64,000 nucleotides of DNA from Tanypteryx hageni (GCA_028673005.1 CM054117.1:3658001-3722000); one strand, 5' to 3'; numbered from the stretch's first letter, positions 45,169-56,789 are shown. A program made the numbers and translations. Notes: a model not told the origin generated them from the letters alone.

Positions 45169-47628
45169 CCCTCTCCGGTTCGAATTTAAATGCCCAGTAT
45201 CCCCAGTTTTGAGCCTTTTAATTCACAGGAATCTCACTCCAAGTACATCAGTTAACATAAATATTAGTGACATAATGATTTCTTATTGTATTTTATTGAA
45301 ATTTTCCGTAATTATTTACTTATTAATGTATTATTTATTAAAAAATTCCCTACCTTGTAATGGTTTTAGTTTTCCACCTCTACTCCCTTCTCCTGGTGAT
45401 ATTCCAAAAAGCATCCCACTTTGCATAAAGCTAAGTCACAATCGCGACACATCCATGAAATTTGGATGCCTTTTCCAGAAGTAGCTTGTCTTTTCTTACA
45501 GCTACAGTTGACATGGAATTTTTTTCTTCCTTTAATTTTGGTGAGTTTGTGAGGATTCTTCGATAAAACAACCTGTGGTAAATTTCTTTTATGCCCCAAG
45601 GTTTTAAGAGATGAGAAATTTGCTTATGGAGGGTGTGCGTGAATTCTTTTTGCATATATCCATGCTTAGACATGGCAGGAGAATTGGTTTCACTAAATAA
45701 AATGAAACTGTTAACTATAGCAGTGTTGAAAACAAATATTTCCACCATTTTTTTGTTTTTCTTCCCAAATCATAATAGTATCTTCTCTGGTCAGCCCTAA
45801 CACCACCCATAAATTTTATATATTTGGTGATAGCCTGACAACAAGAAACCATTATCTGTTCATTCCCTTTTACCATTTTTCTTTGCACATATGTGGCCGT
45901 ATTTGGGTCACAATTTGTTGAGAGCATTCATATGTCTCGGTTGTCATGCCATACTGTGGCTGTAACTACACCGTGCAGCAATACTCGACTCTCTCCTCTT
46001 TCCAGTTTTCATTTTTTAGAATATTTAAAATTTTCCGGCCAACCCTTACGATTTGGTCTAGTAGTTGCACATGCAGATTTTTTTCGTATAAAATATTCAT
46101 AAGGCCTACAGATGAGAAAAAACTGTCAAAATATACATGATGATTCAACCCATGGAAATTTTCTAGTAAGTTCATAACAACTAGGTTACCAAGAGGAATG
46201 TCTTTATTTTTAATCTCTTTTTATCCTACATAAACACTTCCTTGAAATACATAGCCATGAGGACTAGCAAGAACCCAAATTTTGAAGCCTCATTTTGTCG
46301 GCTTACTTTTTATGTACTGTTTTATATGGTGATGTCCTTTGAACACGACCATTGCTTCATCAATTGCTATTTCCCTACCCGCTCTATACTTCTCATGAAA
46401 TGTGTCAATTATATCTAGAACTGGCCTAACTTTATGGAGAATATCATAACCTTCATCCCCTTGCTTCTTTCCCTGAGTAATGTCACTCACATGGAAATAT
46501 TTTGAAAGACTTATACCTCTTAAAAGTCATGCAATTACGCACAATTGGGCAAACAATATAAGGGCTATGCCAATAACCCCTGTTTTCTGACAAATCAAAT
46601 ATTCCCATGTAAATGAACACTTCTAAATATGCCTTTAGTTCTTCTATTGTAATATCAACCCTCCCTGAATTACTTTCTTCGAATTGGGCATATTTATCGG
46701 TGTTATCTGCGATATTTTGAAAAAAATCCTCACCACCTAACATATATATCAGGTAAGAAAATTCATTCGCACCAGAAGGTAAATCATGAAGAGAAGCACT
46801 AAGTCCCACAAAATCACCAAGCCCTTCATAATGCTTCATATCTTTCCAGTCAGTAAGATTCATGTGGAGTGATTCACCTGATTGAAGATCTTTCTCAGTA
46901 ATAAATTGCGTAATATCATCCTCAGAATCATTTTCACCTGGAACTTCCATCAACTCTGAGTCACTCGAACTATCAGAACCACTAGAATACATTTCTTTAT
47001 TCAGTTCATCTATAATAGCATCCTCACTCAACTCAGCCGTGGTCACAACTGAGGGCTATGGTCGAAAAACTAATTTTTCCAGCTCTCGTCATATTAGTGC
47101 ATGAGAGGTTTGCTTACGAATGGCATGCCAGTTCTATTATGGAGTAAAAGCTCATATACCCAAGATGATGATGACCCTTTAGCCATCTCATTCATCTCAG
47201 CCATGGTCACGGCCGAGTGATGTCATCGGAAAATAATTTAGAGCACTCAGCATATTGGAGCGTAAGGATTAGGTTTGCTTACAAACGGCATACCACCTCA
47301 ATCACAGAAGAAAATCTCATATGCCTGAGATGATGATGATGTATTATCTGGCTCATATATAACGTCTTCGCTGCTTCATTTATCAGTTGAACTAACAGGC
47401 AGCGTTTAGAAAATTATTTTTTTCAGAGTGTTTATAAGAGAGGGGAACAAATATGTGAGATGATGGAAATGTATATAGTGAGAAGAAGCAGGCTCAACAC
47501 AAAGAAGACATTCATAGCACACCAGGAGAGAAAAAAAGAAATCATCTTTTCTGTGGGCGCTTACGGGCATCTCATGCCGAAAGGTCGCTTTAGGTTCGGA
47601 GGCTTTTGGACGCTTCATGCCGGAAAGA
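45169..47628 (-). mobile_element. piggyBac element inserted in a LINE endonuclease
   Basis: The right end is bounded by TTAA (47629-47632); read inward on the minus strand it begins CTCTTTCCGGCATG. The left end, CCCTCTCCGG at 45169-45178, is bounded by TTGG (45165-45168), a probable decayed TTAA. Joining the LINE at these points gives a continuous endonuclease frame apart from one TAA. 47030-47360 holds a roughly 166-bp direct duplication (TCAGCCRTGGTCAC...ATGATGATG). 2460 bp. Confidence 0.82.
45366..47046 (-). pseudogene. piggyBac transposase pseudogene (DDE_Tnp_1_7 type)
   Basis: Minus-strand pieces: an acidic head (MTTAELSEDAIIDELN, SSGSDSSSDSE) and ELKAYLEVFIYMGI with YWHSPY (47046-46483); REIAIDEAMVVFKGHHHIKQYI (first catalytic Asp, about 46380-46310); HVYFDSFFSSVGLM (second Asp, about 46145); LSTNCDP, ITKYIKFMGGV then RADQRRYYYDL (about 45830-45770); and a C-terminal cysteine finger with CRDCDLALCKVGCFLEYH (about 45450-45390). 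The Asp of the conserved GVDxxDQ motif is absent: MGGV runs directly into RADQ, consistent with a one-codon deletion. Pieces lie in different frames. Inactive. Confidence 0.9.
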
Positions 47629-48174
47629 GTTAAAGATTAACTAGTATTAGTCACTCTGGTAGCCTCATTTAATATGACACTTACATTGAAGGAGTTAAAT
47701 TATAGCTTTGATGAGCTTCACTTTTGGACAGTACTCATACAGAAAATTAACATTTAAATCTCCACAGATCACAATATTTACAACACTTTTGAGGAGTACC
47801 TCCAATAAGAGCAATAAATTATTTACAAATATGTTGAAAACTCCATCTGGAGATCTATACAAGCAAACAATAATAATTTTTTGTTTCAATAGTTTTAACT
47901 ATTGAAAACTCAAAATTTTTATCAATACCAGTTATGTTTACTAAGTCAACTGGTTTGAATTCTAAGCTATTTTTAACATAAATACATGTTCCACCATTTT
48001 TAATAAGTGATCTACATGAGGCATTACCAGAAATTAATCCTAGAAACTGTACAAAGTTAATTTCAAATCCTTTCAACCAATGATCTGCCGAACATAATAC
48101 ATCAAGATTATTGCATTCAGTATTTAGAAGAACATCAATATCACAGTTTGTTCCTAAGGCACTGTACATTTTGG

Positions 48175-48885
48175 TAGTATATTTTTAAAGTACCATATAT
48201 GGCAGTCATGGCAGTCTCTAAGACGACCATGATTTTTTTGACTAAGAAATCCTTTTTTACATATGTTTGCTATTTAAGTTGAGTCACTTTTTAACTCAGT
48301 AAATCATATAATCAGTAAAGTGGTCATGATAAAATAATAATTGTTAACCTTCTGATTAATTTAATATTGGAAGATGTTGATTTGTCTGTTTGATATCTAC
48401 ATCTGATCTTAATTTATTGCAGTCACAATGAACCTGATAACATAACATCTGTTCCAAAGGATAAATTTGACAATTACTATGAGTCTAATGCAGCAGGTGA
48501 GGGATTTCACAGTTTTTAAACTGTGATGTTGAAAAATACCATTCTTGAATGATTCACAAGTTTACTTTGACTATTTTTGTAATTTTCTATAGATCATATT
48601 TTGTTATTTTTTAAAAAATTATTTCATGTATTAAAATGAAAATTTTTAAGGTACTTTGCGGTTAATGCAGCACCACCTCCGCAGCATCCATCTAGGGGTG
48701 AGATATGTAACTACAAGGTGCTGAATGTGGCGAGATTTGGAATTACGTGGAGCAGTACTCCATTGGAACTTTGATGGGCCAAGGAAGGGAAATTTGAACA
48801 TGAACGAACATTTTACGCATCCCCACTGGGTTGGGTAGGTTGGTGGAAGTGTTTTTCATTCATCCTCACATTCACTGTGTTCAGA
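48175..48885. other. Unassigned AT-rich DNA
   Basis: No supported feature. Confidence 0.3.
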
Positions 48886-48889
48886 GGAG

Positions 48890-48972
48890 TCTCTATTCAA
48901 AGAAAAAAGAAGGGATACCGTTAAAAATGAAATTTTTATAATGGTATCCCTTCTTTTTTCTTTGAATAGAGA
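48890..48972. repeat. Perfect 30-bp hairpin
   Basis: TCTCTATTCAAAGAAAAAAG... (48890-48919) and its exact complement (48943-48972) enclose a 23-base loop that is itself nearly self-complementary, giving an almost 83-base hairpin. Probably a tiny MITE or recent inverted duplication. Confidence 0.85.
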
Positions 48973-48979
48973 TACCCGG

Positions 48980-50040
48980 AAATGATGCTGAAAACCAATT
49001 TCCAGCAATTGATTAAATAAAAGTCCTATTCAAATAATATAAACTTTTATAACATTTTTAGTTCTCATAGCTCAATGCAGCAAGTGGCAGTGTAGCAAGA
49101 GGCAATGTAGCAATTTTTAGCATGGTTATCGCAGATTCCACAAATGTCTGTACACTGGGGGGAGGGGTCTGGAACCCACGGAACCCCCCTCCCCCCCTGG
49201 GTACATCCTTGATTTGGATGAAGATGATGAATGTTTTGAGAATTTATTCCAAACAAACAGATCCTCAATGAGCAGTACTTCCACTCCTTAATTTTGATGT
49301 TGCTGATGATGAAAATCTATCATGTAATGAAACCGATGATGACGACAATGCTGAAAAAAATTTGAATCCCAATCATGACAATCCTGATTTTGACCTTTAA
49401 AATGAATGCAATCCAGGTATTGGCTCATCACAAGAAGAAACAAAAGGCATTATGGAAAGTTCTTGCTATTCAGATGCTATGTCAAACACCAGTCGAGCTA
49501 TCAAAAAACATCGTTTTGAATAATAAATGAAAAAACAAAAGTTACGGATTAGGCCTACTGGGGATACCACATTACAAAAAATGAACCTTGCACTCTATTT
49601 CATGCACGGTGTGGAAAAGAGTGCATTCTTTGAATCAGCTTAGTAAAAAACATTATGCTATACAGTTACATTTCTATTTTCATTGTTGATAAGTAAACGA
49701 TGAAAAATCAGCCATGGAATGTCTGCAGCTAGTGCCATAAAGAGAAAACCATTATTTCTTGCAAAACCGTTGCACTAACACTGAAATCCCTAATAGACTT
49801 TTTTGTGCATAATTTAATGCTCTATAAATTACCTCCTGTATTTAAATCACTGTAGGAGAAGGGGTTATTGAGTAAAAGGCAAAAAACCATCTGCAGAGCT
49901 GTATCAGCAGTCATTTCTTCATGATGGTAGTGGAAGCTCCAATCGGAAGCTTTAGTATGTTAATTAGGACGGCCAATAGAACATCTGTACCAAAAATCAT
50001 CTTTGTCTGAATTAGTTCCACTAAAAACCCTAATTTTCCT
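48980..50040. other. Unassigned DNA with acidic coding-like patch
   Basis: A C-rich/G-rich patch lies at 49155-49200 (GGGGGGAGGGG with CCCCCCTCCCCCCC). On the + strand 49295-49400 reads as a short Asp/Glu/Asn-rich stretch (DDENLSCNETDDDDNAEKN) that soon meets stops. Probably a decayed transposon gene. No family assigned. Confidence 0.3.
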
Positions 50041-50053
50041 AGACTGTCTATAA

Positions 50054-50497
50054 CAGCAGTTTCCAATCCCATCGCCATTCACCACTTGTGGCGAAACAGA
50101 CATTGATATTACGTGGCGAATTGATGCTCACAGTCTACTATTTTTTATTAGTTTATTAAATTACATAGTCCTAAATTTGTTTATATCTAGCTATGTAATA
50201 CAATAATGATTCGCACCTTCTCACCACCCTCCCCCTCCCTCCGGCTGCTACTTAGTGCAGATTTTATGCCAAATTTCAGTGCTACTTGGACAAATGGACT
50301 GTCAAGTATCACATTAAAATTTGCTTGAATTGTATGATTAATTTGATTAATGAATAACTTAATCATTACTGTGTATCACTGTACTCATTTATTTAAATTG
50401 CCCTATTTATGGTATTTATAATTTGTATTATGTGGGGAAAAGGCTGGTCCATTTGCCTCAAGTGTGGTGAACCTGAAAATTCTGTTGGACACCACTG
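50054..50497. mobile_element. Non-autonomous hAT element
   Basis: Perfect 8-bp duplication GTCTATAA at 50046-50053 and 50498-50505. Ends CAGCAGTTTCCAA and (complement) CAGTGGTGTCCAA. 444 bp, non-coding. Confidence 0.9.
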
Positions 50498-50624
50498 GTC
50501 TATAATAAGCTTCCTCCAAGGAGTAAGAATTTATGCTCTTTGTCTGGTTAAAAAACATTAAAAGTTTACTTGTAAGCAAAGCTTATTATTCTTTGAGTGA
50601 TTATTTTAATGGCTTTGATGGAGG

Positions 50625-50740
50625 TTTTCTTTTTTGACAATGTAAAACAATTAAAACAAAATTTTCGATCTAATATAAGAGAAGTGAGATATGGTGTTCC
50701 TCAGGGATCTATTTTGGGCACTACTGTTTCTTCTATATGT
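50625..50740 (+). pseudogene. LINE reverse transcriptase scrap (GVPQGSILG motif)
   Basis: The + strand reads FDNVKQLKQNFRSN then VRYGVPQGSILGTTVSS, the block 4 motif of non-LTR reverse transcriptases. It then runs into stops; the catalytic FADD block is not found downstream. Truncated relic. Confidence 0.7.
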
Positions 50741-52470
50741 GAAGTACATTGTCTTTAGCATGGCCTAGAAAATTGCTTAGTTTGTTATAGTTTTTGTATG
50801 TTAATTTGAAACCATTGATTTTGAAAATCCTATTTAGCCCATATGTCTAAGGGAAGTAATAAGGGATTGTTATGGATTTTGTGTTAATGTTTGGTTTGGT
50901 TAGGAACAATGTAGTGGATTTCTCTAGTTTTATTTTGTCATATTTTTCGTATTAAATTGTCAATGATTTTAGTGTTTTAACTGTTGGTTATGGCAATGTG
51001 TTTTGTTTTATTGCATTGCGGCAATTAGTGTCACTAAGGGGTGTTCTAAGTAGTCAGTAAATCATGTGGTGGAAAGCTGATAGTTTGTGTTGCATAGTTC
51101 TCATCCTCATCATATGAGTGCAACATGTTCCAAGTGTGATATTATGAAAATATTGTGTATTGTGAGGATTCTAAAATGTGACTTATAATGCCCACTTTAT
51201 TGTATGTATGTTTGTCCTTATGTCTATTTCTTGATGAAGCTATGCAATGTATGAAATTGCCTTGAGCTAATAAAGTAATTTTTTATAATTGACTGGGATT
51301 ATAATTAGACATCACATCTGTTCACAAATTCACGAAATTTTGACACTATTTTGAAGTTTAAACAATACTTTGGTTCCAATAAATAATATGGCAGTAATGA
51401 AGATCTACTATATATTTTGAAATTTGTTTGCTTGTTTGTGCAAAATAAACTCATACTTTCTGATTACCTACAGATACCAAATTTTGAATAAACTTGCCAC
51501 TTAAATTAGCTGAATGTGGCTACTTTTTACAATGAAATATGTTAGGTGAAAGGTTTAAATAATTATTTTTGTTCTTCATCATCTTGGTTTGAGTTTTTCC
51601 CAGCAATGGTGCTTCAATTGCAGGCTTTCATATTTGTTTACTTACTTTTTAGGAATGTATTCACATATTACCTATTAGGTAATATGATAAAGAATCAGAA
51701 TTGATTGCTTGATATCATTGTCTAAAAATTTTTACACCAGCGACATTTCGGTTTTATTTTTTATTTTGATAATTATTCTGAACAACATTATATAATTTTC
51801 TGTAGGATTCTTATTATTTTGGTGGCACTATCATTCATGAATTCAACATCTACTAGCAGTTGCCCATCGATAAATTGACTGGTTGGTTAGATTAAATATT
51901 CTCTAGGTAGTTATCCTTCTGTCACATTACCATGAAGGTTAGCGACTGCAAGGTTTATTTCCTTCAACTAATGTCTGCTAGGAGCACCATGTTATTTCCT
52001 ACAGGATCTAATGTCCGCTAGCAGCGCCACCTAAACATCAACCACTACAACTATGTTGAGCAGAGCTTACCCGGTCACAAAAACCTCAATATCTCATGAA
52101 TGGTTTGACCGATTTCAATTTTATCATTTTCCTGTAAATCTGCAGGTTGAGACATTTAATTTGATGCTTCACACATTAAGATGGCTGTTACCTTCACTTT
52201 AAAAACATTTTTTATGTTTTTAATATGAATATATATTAAGAAACATATTAAGTGCTTTAAGGGATAATTTCCAAGAAGGTAGGATTCTGTAATTACTAAG
52301 GATATTTTTTCATTGTACTATAATTTCTTTTAGATTATACATTTTTGGTCGTTGTGTTACTCAAGAACAAAACAATTGTACTTCAGAAATTGCTGTATTC
52401 AAATAAATACAAATTGTTCTCAGACGAATTGTTGAACTCATCATTATTATTAAAGCTTTAAGAACATACA
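50741..52470. other. Unassigned AT-rich DNA
   Basis: Repeated phrases such as CTACTAGCAGTTGCCC (51850), GTCTGCTAGGAGCACC and GTCCGCTAGCAGCGCC (51965-52035) suggest a further dispersed repeat. TTTGACCGATTTCAATTTT near 52110 is typical of arthropod Helitron or SINE-like repeats. No gene. Confidence 0.35.
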
Positions 52471-52479
52471 CTATAGAAG

Positions 52480-52737
52480 CAACAATTTTAACTGAAATTG
52501 CCATAGATCAGGATGTTTTTATTAGTAGGATTCCGTTGATATTGCCAGACACAACAATTCATATCAAGAGATTGCAATTCCCAGCTCATCTTGCATTTGG
52601 AATGTCAATAAATAAATTGCAATGGCAGTCATTTTAAAGCAGCAGGAGTAGATCTAACAACAGATTTTTTCGCATACAGACAACTTTATGTTGCAATGTC
52701 CCGAGTAGGAAATGGAACAAATGTTTACTTTAGCAAA
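52480..52737 (+). pseudogene. Helitron helicase C-terminal fragment, cut by the assembly gap
   Basis: The + strand reads ILTEIAIDQDVFISRIPLI, KRLQFPAHLAFGMSINKLQ, then after a frame change AGVDLTTDFFAYRQLYVAMSRVG (shown in part). These are the final motifs of the Pif1-like helicase of Helitron RepHel proteins (LQFP.rLAFaMTINKsQGQ..., QLYVA.SRV). A TAA lies between, and the sequence ends at the N gap. Confidence 0.82.
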
Positions 52738-53237
52738 NNNNNNNNNNNNNNNNNNNNNNNNNNNNNNNNNNNNNNNNNNNNNNNNNNNNNNNNNNNNNNN
52801 NNNNNNNNNNNNNNNNNNNNNNNNNNNNNNNNNNNNNNNNNNNNNNNNNNNNNNNNNNNNNNNNNNNNNNNNNNNNNNNNNNNNNNNNNNNNNNNNNNNN
52901 NNNNNNNNNNNNNNNNNNNNNNNNNNNNNNNNNNNNNNNNNNNNNNNNNNNNNNNNNNNNNNNNNNNNNNNNNNNNNNNNNNNNNNNNNNNNNNNNNNNN
53001 NNNNNNNNNNNNNNNNNNNNNNNNNNNNNNNNNNNNNNNNNNNNNNNNNNNNNNNNNNNNNNNNNNNNNNNNNNNNNNNNNNNNNNNNNNNNNNNNNNNN
53101 NNNNNNNNNNNNNNNNNNNNNNNNNNNNNNNNNNNNNNNNNNNNNNNNNNNNNNNNNNNNNNNNNNNNNNNNNNNNNNNNNNNNNNNNNNNNNNNNNNNN
53201 NNNNNNNNNNNNNNNNNNNNNNNNNNNNNNNNNNNNN
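52738..53237. other. Assembly gap (500 N)
   Basis: Exactly 500 N, a conventional placeholder, so the real length is unknown. Apparent open frames through it are artefacts. Confidence 0.99.
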
Positions 53238-53755
53238 AGAGGGGGGGAGAGAGAGAGGGTGAGAGAGAGAGGGAGAGAGAGAGGGAGAGAAAGAGGGAGA
53301 GAGAGAGAGGGGGGGAGAGAGGGAGAGAGAGGGAGAGAGAGAGGGAGAGAGAGAGGGAGAGAGAGAGGGAGGGAGAGGGAGAGAGAGGAGAGAGAGAGGG
53401 AGAGAGAGGGAGAGAGAGAGAGAGAGGGAGAGAGAGAGAGGGAGAGAGAGAGAGGGAGAGAGAGAGAGAGAGGGAGAGAGAGGGAGAGAGAGAGGGAGAG
53501 ATAGAGGGAGAGAGAGAGGGAGAGAGAGGGAGAGAGGGAGAGAGAGAGGGAGAGAGAGAGGGAGAGAGAGAGGGGAGAGAGAGAGGGAGAGAGAGAGGAG
53601 TGAGAGAGAGAGGGGTGAGAGAGAGAGGGTGAGAGAGAGAGGGTGAGAGAGAGAGGGTGAGAGAGAGAGGGGTGAGAGAGAGAGGGTGAGAGAGAGATGG
53701 TGAGAGAGAGGGAGGGAGGGAGGGAGGGAGAGAGAGAAGGAGAAAGATAGGGAGG
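53238..53755 (+). repeat. GAGAGG low-complexity array
   Basis: Almost pure AG/GG purine repeat directly beside the gap, and probably the reason assembly failed there. Confidence 0.97.
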
Positions 53756-54086
53756 AAGTATGGGAAGTACCTTAATTTTAATACTTAATCTGCACATACC
53801 CATCAAATTTGATGTGTACTTAGGCTGGTTTTAAAATAATGCCTTTAATTAACAATATGCATGCAAGGAGATATGATTTCCACAGTGGATAATGGATTTA
53901 GGAAGTGGAACACTTTTCCAGATTCAAGGTGTTCAGTAGTATCTCCATGGGCTGCTGTTGCTGCTACCAGATAACTGTATTTCTAAGTTTTAAAAAAGGA
54001 AAAGTATGGTGAGTAAAATACAACTGCCGATAGGTTAAGCAGGAGAGCCATCCTTTGACCTTAAAATGAGCATTCACGTGCAGTGA

Positions 54087-54693
54087 ATGAACATATGTAT
54101 GCTAAGAGAGGTTGGAAGGCAAAATGCAAAATTTCTAGTGCTGATACAATTAAGAATGAGCATGGTGAATATGACCATCAACACCATGTTTCCTGTTGAA
54201 TTTCCACAGAAGTTCAATCCTCCAGAACTCCCTCCTCATGCACTAAACTTGAAAATTGGTGCTATTTTCATGCTGTTGCAAGATTTATCAATTGAAAATG
54301 GACTTTGCAATAACACACACATTGTAAGGGACTTTACTGATAACATTATAGAAGCTTAAGTTATCACTGGTGCAATGCAAGGTAGAGGGCATTTGTTACC
54401 TAGTGTAACTCTAGACATGTGATGCTAGCATTCAATTCAATCTTTGTAGGCATCAATTTCTCATCAAGTTAGCATATGCTATGGTAATAAATAAATCACA
54501 AGTACAGATATCTGATCAAGTGGGTTTCTTGCTTCTAGAACCTGTATTTACAAACAGATATTTGTACATTGCCTGTTCACAAAAAGATTCAGAAAGTTCT
54601 CTTAAAATACAAATGGTCAAAGGATCAAAGCAAGGGAGAATGCAAGTTGGTGTCATTACTGATTATATAGTTTACAGTGAAGTACTACAATGA
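54087..54693 (+). pseudogene. Second Helitron helicase fragment
   Basis: The + strand reads FPVEFPQKFNPPELPPHALNL, KIGAIFMLLQDLSIENGLCN and VITGAMQGRGHLLPSV, then after stops and a frame change LAYAMVINKSQVQ and RYLYIACSQ, ending with VVYKEVL-like IVYSEVLQ and TGA. This order matches the helicase C-terminal third of a Helitron RepHel protein. It overlaps in content with the fragment at 52480, so the two are separate copies. Several stops: dead. Confidence 0.85.
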
Positions 54694-54699
54694 ACTTAA

Positions 54700-55600
54700 C
54701 TAAACCCACTTGCTGCAATTGTGGCAACAGGTACCTAGGCAATATTTGTTTACCCTTAGCAACATATAACAATCTTGTTCACTTATTGTGTTTTCAACGT
54801 GAAAATAATTTAAAGTATTTTCCATTGTAAAAAGTATTTAAAAATTATTACAGTACATTTTCCGATGGTTATTACAGAGGACATCGTCGTCAAGAGATAC
54901 TTACAAGCACTCTTGCAGCGATACTTACAAGCACTCTTGCAGCCACATTCAATACTCTCCATGGAGAAACTCATGTTCTGGAAACATCAGATTTTTTTTA
55001 TTTCACCTTGGATTGATTTTTCCATATATTTTATGTGATCACATTTTTACATGCAAATACAAAGAAGCATACCAAGCCTGTAACAAGGACTCAATGAAGA
55101 GCCATACAGCATATGAGGGATAGGAAACAATCTCTTTGGAGGATTGAAGTTGAATGCAGTGTCACTGTGTTAGTAACAGTGTTGAAATGCAAACACTGCC
55201 ATCTGAAGAAGCTGTGACACAGGCAGTGCAGTCATTTGCACCAAACCAGTCCAAAGCAACAACTGGAGCATGATGGCCACCAAGCTCCAATTCTTTTTTA
55301 GGAGTTCCAATGGTAAACATACTTGGTGGTTGAGAAACTGTTGACGGAATCTGGAGTACAAATAAGCCAGATTGAAATATTGAAAATATCTCATAAGATA
55401 TACTAATGCTTCTATAAGTAGAGCTGAAAATAAACTAATGAGAGTATAAATGCTCAACAATTTATTGAACTTTCCACCTACTGAAGTACCTTTACATATT
55501 GCATAAAGCATCTAAAATAAAAAAATGCTATGGACATTTCATCGAGAAAGCACAATATAATATTTTCATACAAATTATAAAAGTAACCACTCCAAAGCAG
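54700..55600. other. Unassigned AT-rich DNA
   Basis: Contains a short tandem duplication near 54895-54945 (GATACTTACAAGCACTCTTGCAGC twice). Minus-strand open frames at 55170-55678 overlap Penelope-like coding on the other strand and are not supported. Confidence 0.35.
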
Positions 55601-55604
55601 CTGA

Positions 55605-56785
55605 TTGGACATTAACTTCAAGTTAAATTCATCTAGCCCAAATATTCTCAAAAGTAACAATTCCATTAGACCCATCACATCTGCAATAGGTTCTCCAATT
55701 TATCTTGTTTCAAAATGGTTTGACCTTGTATCTAATACCATTAAATTTGACAGAAAAGTAATGTCAAAAATTCTACCAGAACACCGGATACATCACCATG
55801 ACACTGCAACACTGCCTGGCAAGGACATTTAAGAAGGCTATTTTCATTTAAAGACTGTGATTTTACAGAAAACCCTCATTCATTCGACACTCGAGGGGAA
55901 AAAAGTTCATAGCTTTGAATTAAACAGGTTCAAATAATCTAATATTTCATTTTTGTGCAAAAATTTGAAATTTTAAGTCCCCGTTAAGTTGCGTGGCTAT
56001 GAATACCATTGTCATCACCAAACAAGTGTTAGATGGGTTGTGTTAGGTAAATTATAGCACTCAGTGAAGGATTCAAAGAATTACCAACCCTCTCTTATGA
56101 CTAAGATCAAACTGACACAGAATTCTCCAAAAGCCATAAAATGGTTGTGAAAATCAAATGTTCATTCAGCTAAAAAGCAGCTATCATCAATGGTAATTCA
56201 CCAATAATATATTCTAGAATTTACTATTGGTAAAATACCACTGATGATAGCTGCATTATAACCAAAATATTTATTTATAGCCAAAATATTTATTTATTTT
56301 CACAACTATTTTATGACTTTTGGAGGATTCCAATTCATCAGTTCAACACAGGATGTGTAGAAGATCACTCAAATATTTAAGGAAACAAGTAGTTCTGGAA
56401 AGAACTAATTACCTACTTTCCTTTCAATACAATTTTAATATTAAAAGACCAGCAAAAACAAAAAACAAAATTCTCTCACCAAAGATGCCTTAAAATTACA
56501 CATGAAGAAGTACCATTTTGTTTACAGAGTCAGTATGGTTACTGGCAACAATATGTAGTATTCATTTTTTTTCGTCATCATCACACTTTGCTTAAGCACC
56601 TATTTGAGAATGGCCATTCCAGTTCATTCATTCCCGAGTTTCTCCACTTTGAATCAAAGGGAAATAGACTGGACCTCTTAGAGCAGTTGGAAATTGTAAT
56701 TCATGATGTTACGGACAATGTTTCACTTACTAATGAATTTGTTTTCTCCAATCACTCTCCATTGTTATCTTTACTGCTTTCCTAA
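55605..56785 (+). pseudogene. Penelope-like retroelement relic (RT and GIY-YIG scraps)
   Basis: Near 55640-55760 the + strand reads SIRPITSAIGSPIYLVSKW, the (lRPIvSsigSPtY.laK) block of Penelope-like reverse transcriptases. At 56588-56785 it reads LLKHLFENGHSSSF, then LHFESKGNRLDLLEQLEI and a short tail to the stop, as at the end of the Penelope GIY-YIG endonuclease domain (FakHl.e..H......lh.e.KG..L.llEqlEI). The intervening 0.8 kb has lost recognisable coding. Call made from motif memory. Confidence 0.55.
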
Positions 56786-56789
56786 CTAA

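Larger units (their letters stand above)
43665..48169 (-). mobile_element. LINE (CR1/Jockey-type) with nested piggyBac and pogo-like insertions
   Basis: The endonuclease starts at 48169 (minus). Visible in order: CSADHWLKGFEI, GGTCIYVKNSLEF, VCLYRSP, ICGDLNVNFL and ILNEATRVTNTS, ending at 47633. It resumes at 45164 with IDQIMTN and FNPEFSDHR (the SDH motif). The linker and RT follow: ILTKWMHFL-like region, NVTKTIWDIIKRGI (about 44225), VKPLFKK, NYKPISLLYGFSEVFERVMHSC (about 43745-43685, given as NYKPISLL and EVFERVM). Stops and frameshifts throughout. The rest of the RT is missing where the next LINE ORF1 begins (43646). Confidence 0.8.

Noticed and set aside
48890..48972. microRNA gene
   Set aside because: Perfect pairing over 30 bp with no bulges is more like a MITE or inverted duplication. 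No small-RNA evidence is available.
52696..53806. Open frames of 188-358 codons through the gap
   Set aside because: They read across 500 N and a GA array. Only the few codons before 52738 belong to a Helitron relic.
55170..55678. Minus-strand frames with LDEMSI, resembling a P-type transposase motif
   Set aside because: Only a six-residue resemblance. The + strand at the same place has a longer Penelope-like block.
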